Source of the DNA: Chitinophagaceae bacterium
GTDB taxonomy: Bacteria; Bacteroidota; Bacteroidia; Chitinophagales; Chitinophagaceae
Reading direction: 5' to 3'
Length of the DNA: 6,664 nt
Assembly (NCBI GenBank): GCA_003136915.1
Contig: PLEB01000241.1
Location: 1-6,664, forward strand
Below are positions 6,093 to 6,664 of this stretch, piece after piece (within the stretch, counting starts at the first letter, position 1; the number at the start of each line of letters is the position of its first letter). The translations under genes were made by a program, and so were the position numbers. Below the pieces are notes generated by a model. The model was given only the letters and a program-made list of their open reading frames with translations, was not told where the DNA came from and ran no database searches.

Positions 6093-6664
6093 ATGAAATT
6101 TTTAATTATCCGATTTTCCTCCATCGGCGACATTGTTCTAACAACACCAGTCGTGCGTTGCCTGAAGCAGCAGATACCGGATGCGGAGATTCATTTTCTT
6201 GCCAAGTCCACCTACCTGCAGACCCTGGCTTCCAATCCATATATTGACAAGGTCCACTACCTGGAGCAAAGCCTCCAGGCCGTGATCAAGGAGCTTCAGC
6301 GGGAGAATTTCGATTATGTAATTGACCTTCACCACAACCTGCGTTCCATGAAAGTAAAGGATGCGCTCAGGGTCAAAAGTTTTTCTTATAATAAGCTGAA
6401 TGTTCAGAAATGGATTTACACCAGTTTTAAAATTAATATGCTTCCCAAGGTCCATATCGTTGACCGTTATATGGAAACGGTGGAAAGTTTCGGTGTGAAA
6501 AATGATGGTGCCGGCCTCGATTATTTTATTGCAAGGGAAGATGTCATCAACGAAACCGATCTTCCAACTTCCCATTCAGCAGGGTATATTGGCGTGGTGA
6601 TTGGTGCGGCGCTGAATACCAAGAAATATCCTTTTCACCATGTAAAAAAACTTTGTGAACTGCT
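6093..6664 (+). CDS. Glycosyltransferase family 9, ADP-heptose:LPS heptosyltransferase-like, 3' end outside window
   Basis: This frame stays open from an ATG at 6093 to the window edge: 190 codons plus two bases of a family that is usually about 340-350 residues. The protein begins MKFLIIRFSSIGDIVLTTPVVR (residues 1-22). This is the GT9 N-terminus of WaaC/WaaF, with S-S-I-G-D and D13 at the position of the proposed catalytic base of E. coli WaaC. AEIHFLAKS and NFDYVIDLHHNLRS (around residue 75-88) fit the N-terminal Rossmann half. Near the edge, GAALNTKKYPFHHVKKLCEL corresponds to the nucleotide-sugar-binding G-A-x-x-x-T-K-x-(W/Y)-P motif at the start of the second domain. The enzyme would add heptose or a related sugar to the LPS inner core on the cytoplasmic face. 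It starts 69 bp after the MFS gene, probably from its own promoter. No Shine-Dalgarno is visible. Exact acceptor and donor cannot be told. Confidence 0.92.
   Translation, partial: MKFLIIRFSSIGDIVLTTPVVRCLKQQIPDAEIHFLAKSTYLQTLASNPYIDKVHYLEQSLQAVIKELQRENFDYVIDLHHNLRSMKVKDALRVKSFSYNKLNVQKWIYTSFKINMLPKVHIVDRYMETVESFGVKNDGAGLDYFIAREDVINETDLPTSHSAGYIGVVIGAALNTKKYPFHHVKKLCEL

Noticed and set aside
6138..6575. Minus-strand open frame of 145 codons near the right edge
   Set aside because: It is the antisense of the GT9 gene, whose SSIGD and GAxxxTKxxP motifs establish the coding strand.
1..6664. A defence, mobile or otherwise novel multi-gene system
   Set aside because: All six genes belong to common families with intact motifs and ordinary lengths. 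No transposase, integrase, nuclease, tRNA-linked attachment site or CRISPR repeat was seen.

Overview
The window looks like ordinary chromosomal DNA of a Bacteroidota bacterium. I infer this, perhaps near Chitinophagaceae/Sphingobacteriales, from four things: most starts lack a Shine-Dalgarno sequence, several upstream regions carry near-matches to the phylum's TTTG / TAnnTTTG promoter, YebC has the MGRxFExRK-type N-terminus, and AT-rich spacers surround moderate-GC genes. It holds five complete genes and one cut by the right edge. No RNA gene, insertion sequence, CRISPR array or phage gene was seen, and no unprecedented system could be supported.

Left part (1-2537), minus strand: an APC-family amino acid permease (870-2537) followed 33 bp downstream by a YebC-family translation factor (114-836), probably co-transcribed. 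The yebC stop codon lies in the loop of a perfect 13-bp hairpin (102-130). Beyond it is a short AT-rich array of TTTTCAAATT units with one inverted copy (19-103).

Middle (2538-2727): a 190-bp divergent control region between two amino acid or organic acid transporters. It contains a 13-bp operator-like palindrome and weak promoter candidates facing both ways.

Right part (2728-6664), plus strand: a glutamate/aspartate/dicarboxylate:cation symporter (2728-3954). It is followed by a DedA-family membrane protein (about 4078-4782) whose stop overlaps the start of an MFS transporter (4779-6023) by ATGA. Last is the first 190 codons of a GT9 glycosyltransferase of the ADP-heptose:LPS heptosyltransferase type (6093 to the edge). 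That gene has an unrelated antisense open frame over it, but the plus-strand reading is clearly the real one.

Functionally this is a membrane transport and envelope neighbourhood: amino acid import by two unrelated transporters read divergently, a DedA/MFS pair coupled in translation, and the start of an LPS core gene. The points most worth a second look are the hairpin and repeat arrangement after yebC, the palindrome in the divergent promoter region, the mixed substrate-site signature of the symporter, and the DedA-MFS coupling.
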